Made by a program: the position numbers and the translations under genes
Shown: positions 63,088-64,000 of the stretch, piece after piece
Layout of the letters: each line of letters begins with the position of its first letter
How positions within the stretch are numbered: the stretch's first letter is position 1
Assembly: GCA_002382445.1 (NCBI GenBank)
Contig: DGAQ01000073.1
Span: 4,196-68,195 of the forward strand
Length of the DNA stretch: 64,000 nucleotides
Direction of reading: 5' to 3'
Source: Porticoccaceae bacterium UBA4026
Lineage (GTDB): Bacteria > Pseudomonadota > Gammaproteobacteria > Pseudomonadales > Porticoccaceae
The notes under the pieces: model-generated
Seen by the model: the letters and a program-made list of their open reading frames with translations, nothing else
Told to the model about the DNA's origin: nothing
The model's database searches: none

Positions 63088-64000
63088 TTAGTCTGTGGTT
63101 ATTCTGTTAGCTTCTTTCATACTGATGAGACCGTTGGCAACCTTGCGTAGAGCAGATATGCGCATTGGCCTAAACCCCTCGCCAATGGCGCCCGCCAAAA
63201 TATCGACAGAACTTCCACCGTGCAAAATAATGGTCGAAATCTTTGGCGTAATAACTAGAACCTCATAGATACCGGTCCTGCCAGAATACCCTTTGGTACA
63301 TTTTTTACAGCCGACAGCCCTAAATATCTCGAAATCGATCCACGCAATACCTATGGTGTCAAATCCTTCATCGTCAAGAATTTCCTGCGGTAGGTCGTCG
63401 AAGGGACGTTTGCAGTGGGTACACAATTTTCGCGCCAGTCGTTGGGCAATCACCAAGCTCACCGAAGTGGCCAAATTAAATGTCGACAACCCCATGTTAA
63501 GAAGACGATTAAGAGTTTCTGCGGCGCTATTAGTGTGCAGGGTCGACAGCACCAAATGGCCCGTCTGAGCAGCCTTCACCGCAATTTCAGCGGTGTCTAA
63601 ATCTCTTATTTCACCGACCATTAATACGTCTGGATCTTGGCGTAAAAAGGCACGCATTGCGGTGGGAAAATCAAGGCCAACTCGGGTATTAATCTGTGTT
63701 TGGTTAATGCCGGGTAGGTTTATTTCAATGGGGTCTTCAGCGGTTGAAATATTGCGCTCAGAGGTATTTAGGATATTGATACCCGTGTACAAAGAGACTG
63801 TTTTGCCACTGCCGGTTGGGCCAGTGACCAAGATCATTCCCTGAGGTCTAGCTAGTGCCGCTAAATAATATTGTTTTTGGTCTTCATCGTAGCCTAAGGT
63901 GTCGATACCCATCTTGGTGCTGGAGGAGTCTAAAATCCGCATAACAACTTTTTCACCAAACTGCATCGGTAAGGTGTTGACCCTTAAATCGACGGTCTTA
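63088..64000 (-). CDS. pilB: Type IV pilus assembly ATPase PilB (partial, N-terminus beyond window)
   Basis: The last 300 or so residues of a GspE-type secretion ATPase. The frame continues past the in-frame ATG at 63966 to the window edge ([19 protein letters not shown]), so that ATG is internal. Walker A is [13 protein letters not shown], the Asp box is [20 protein letters not shown], Walker B is [19 protein letters not shown] and the His box is [19 protein letters not shown]. The tetracysteine zinc site is CTHC and CKKC. It powers pilus extension. No pilin gene is visible in the window. Confidence 0.96.
   Translation of the reverse strand, partial: KTVDLRVNTLPMQFGEKVVMRILDSSSTKMGIDTLGYDEDQKQYYLAALARPQGMILVTGPTGSGKTVSLYTGINILNTSERNISTAEDPIEINLPGINQTQINTRVGLDFPTAMRAFLRQDPDVLMVGEIRDLDTAEIAVKAAQTGHLVLSTLHTNSAAETLNRLLNMGLSTFNLATSVSLVIAQRLARKLCTHCKRPFDDLPQEILDDEGFDTIGIAWIDFEIFRAVGCKKCTKGYSGRTGIYEVLVITPKISTIILHGGSSVDILAGAIGEGFRPMRISALRKVANGLISMKEANRITTD

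Overview
The window looks like a chromosome segment of a free-living marine gammaproteobacterium. The murein/cell-division (dcw) cluster, the lpxC-secA-argJ-mutT-yacG-coaE-pilD-pilC-pilB order and rnpB just upstream of mraZ are gammaproteobacterial. Three large TonB-dependent receptors, an exported S9 peptidase, a lipoprotein gamma-glutamyltransferase, a sulfatase relic and a photolyase suggest a surface-water heterotroph of the SAR92/OM60 (Cellvibrionales-like) kind. That placement is inference from gene content; no rRNA is present. GC content is moderate by eye, with no obvious foreign island and no tRNA, IS element, phage or CRISPR array.

Positions 1-35,700 are accessory. 1-4.3 kb: an oxidoreductase tail, an SDR, an HxlR regulator divergent from a dehydrogenase/membrane protein/metallo-beta-lactamase-fold series. 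4.3-8 kb: a decayed sulfatase with a GACC tandem repeat, a CsaA-like tRNA-binding protein, an NAD(P)-binding protein, a small exported protein and a photolyase-related protein that lacks the usual iron-sulfur cysteines. 8-18.7 kb: a small CxxCH protein and a His-rich ZnuD-like receptor, gamma-glutamyltransferase, a 1115-residue receptor and an S9 peptidase (a likely peptide-scavenging group), then the relic of a second ZnuD-like receptor. 18.7-24.5 kb: an FMN-dependent hydroxy-acid dehydrogenase and an fbpABC ferric-iron transporter with a Fur box. 24.5-26.2 kb: the most distinctive locus, a four-gene operon (outer-membrane-type protein, periplasmic HMA protein, MerT-like membrane protein, CsoR-type repressor) headed by a CsoR-like operator that overlaps the first start codon. 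26.4-28.9 kb: a third receptor. 29-35.7 kb: a broken gene, then tadA, mltF, purL and a DUF5062 gene.

Positions 35.7 kb to the end are core. rnpB and its terminator are followed by a consensus-like promoter, TGGYG boxes for MraZ, and mraZ-rsmH-ftsL-ftsI-murE-murF-mraY-murD-ftsW-murG-murC-ddlB-ftsQ-ftsA-ftsZ-lpxC, mostly overlapping or tightly spaced. An M23 peptidase occupies the place that secM holds in enterics, ahead of secA. argJ and mutT then converge on a minus-strand set of yacG, coaE, pilD, pilC and the 3' part of pilB, which runs off the window.

The core genes build peptidoglycan precursors, assemble the divisome, start lipid A synthesis, export protein and assemble type IV pili. The accessory half mostly acquires metals, iron and peptides and handles metal or redox stress. 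Candidates for something new are the CsoR-controlled mer-like operon, the cysteine-poor photolyase homologue, and several compact inverted repeats that overlap gene ends.
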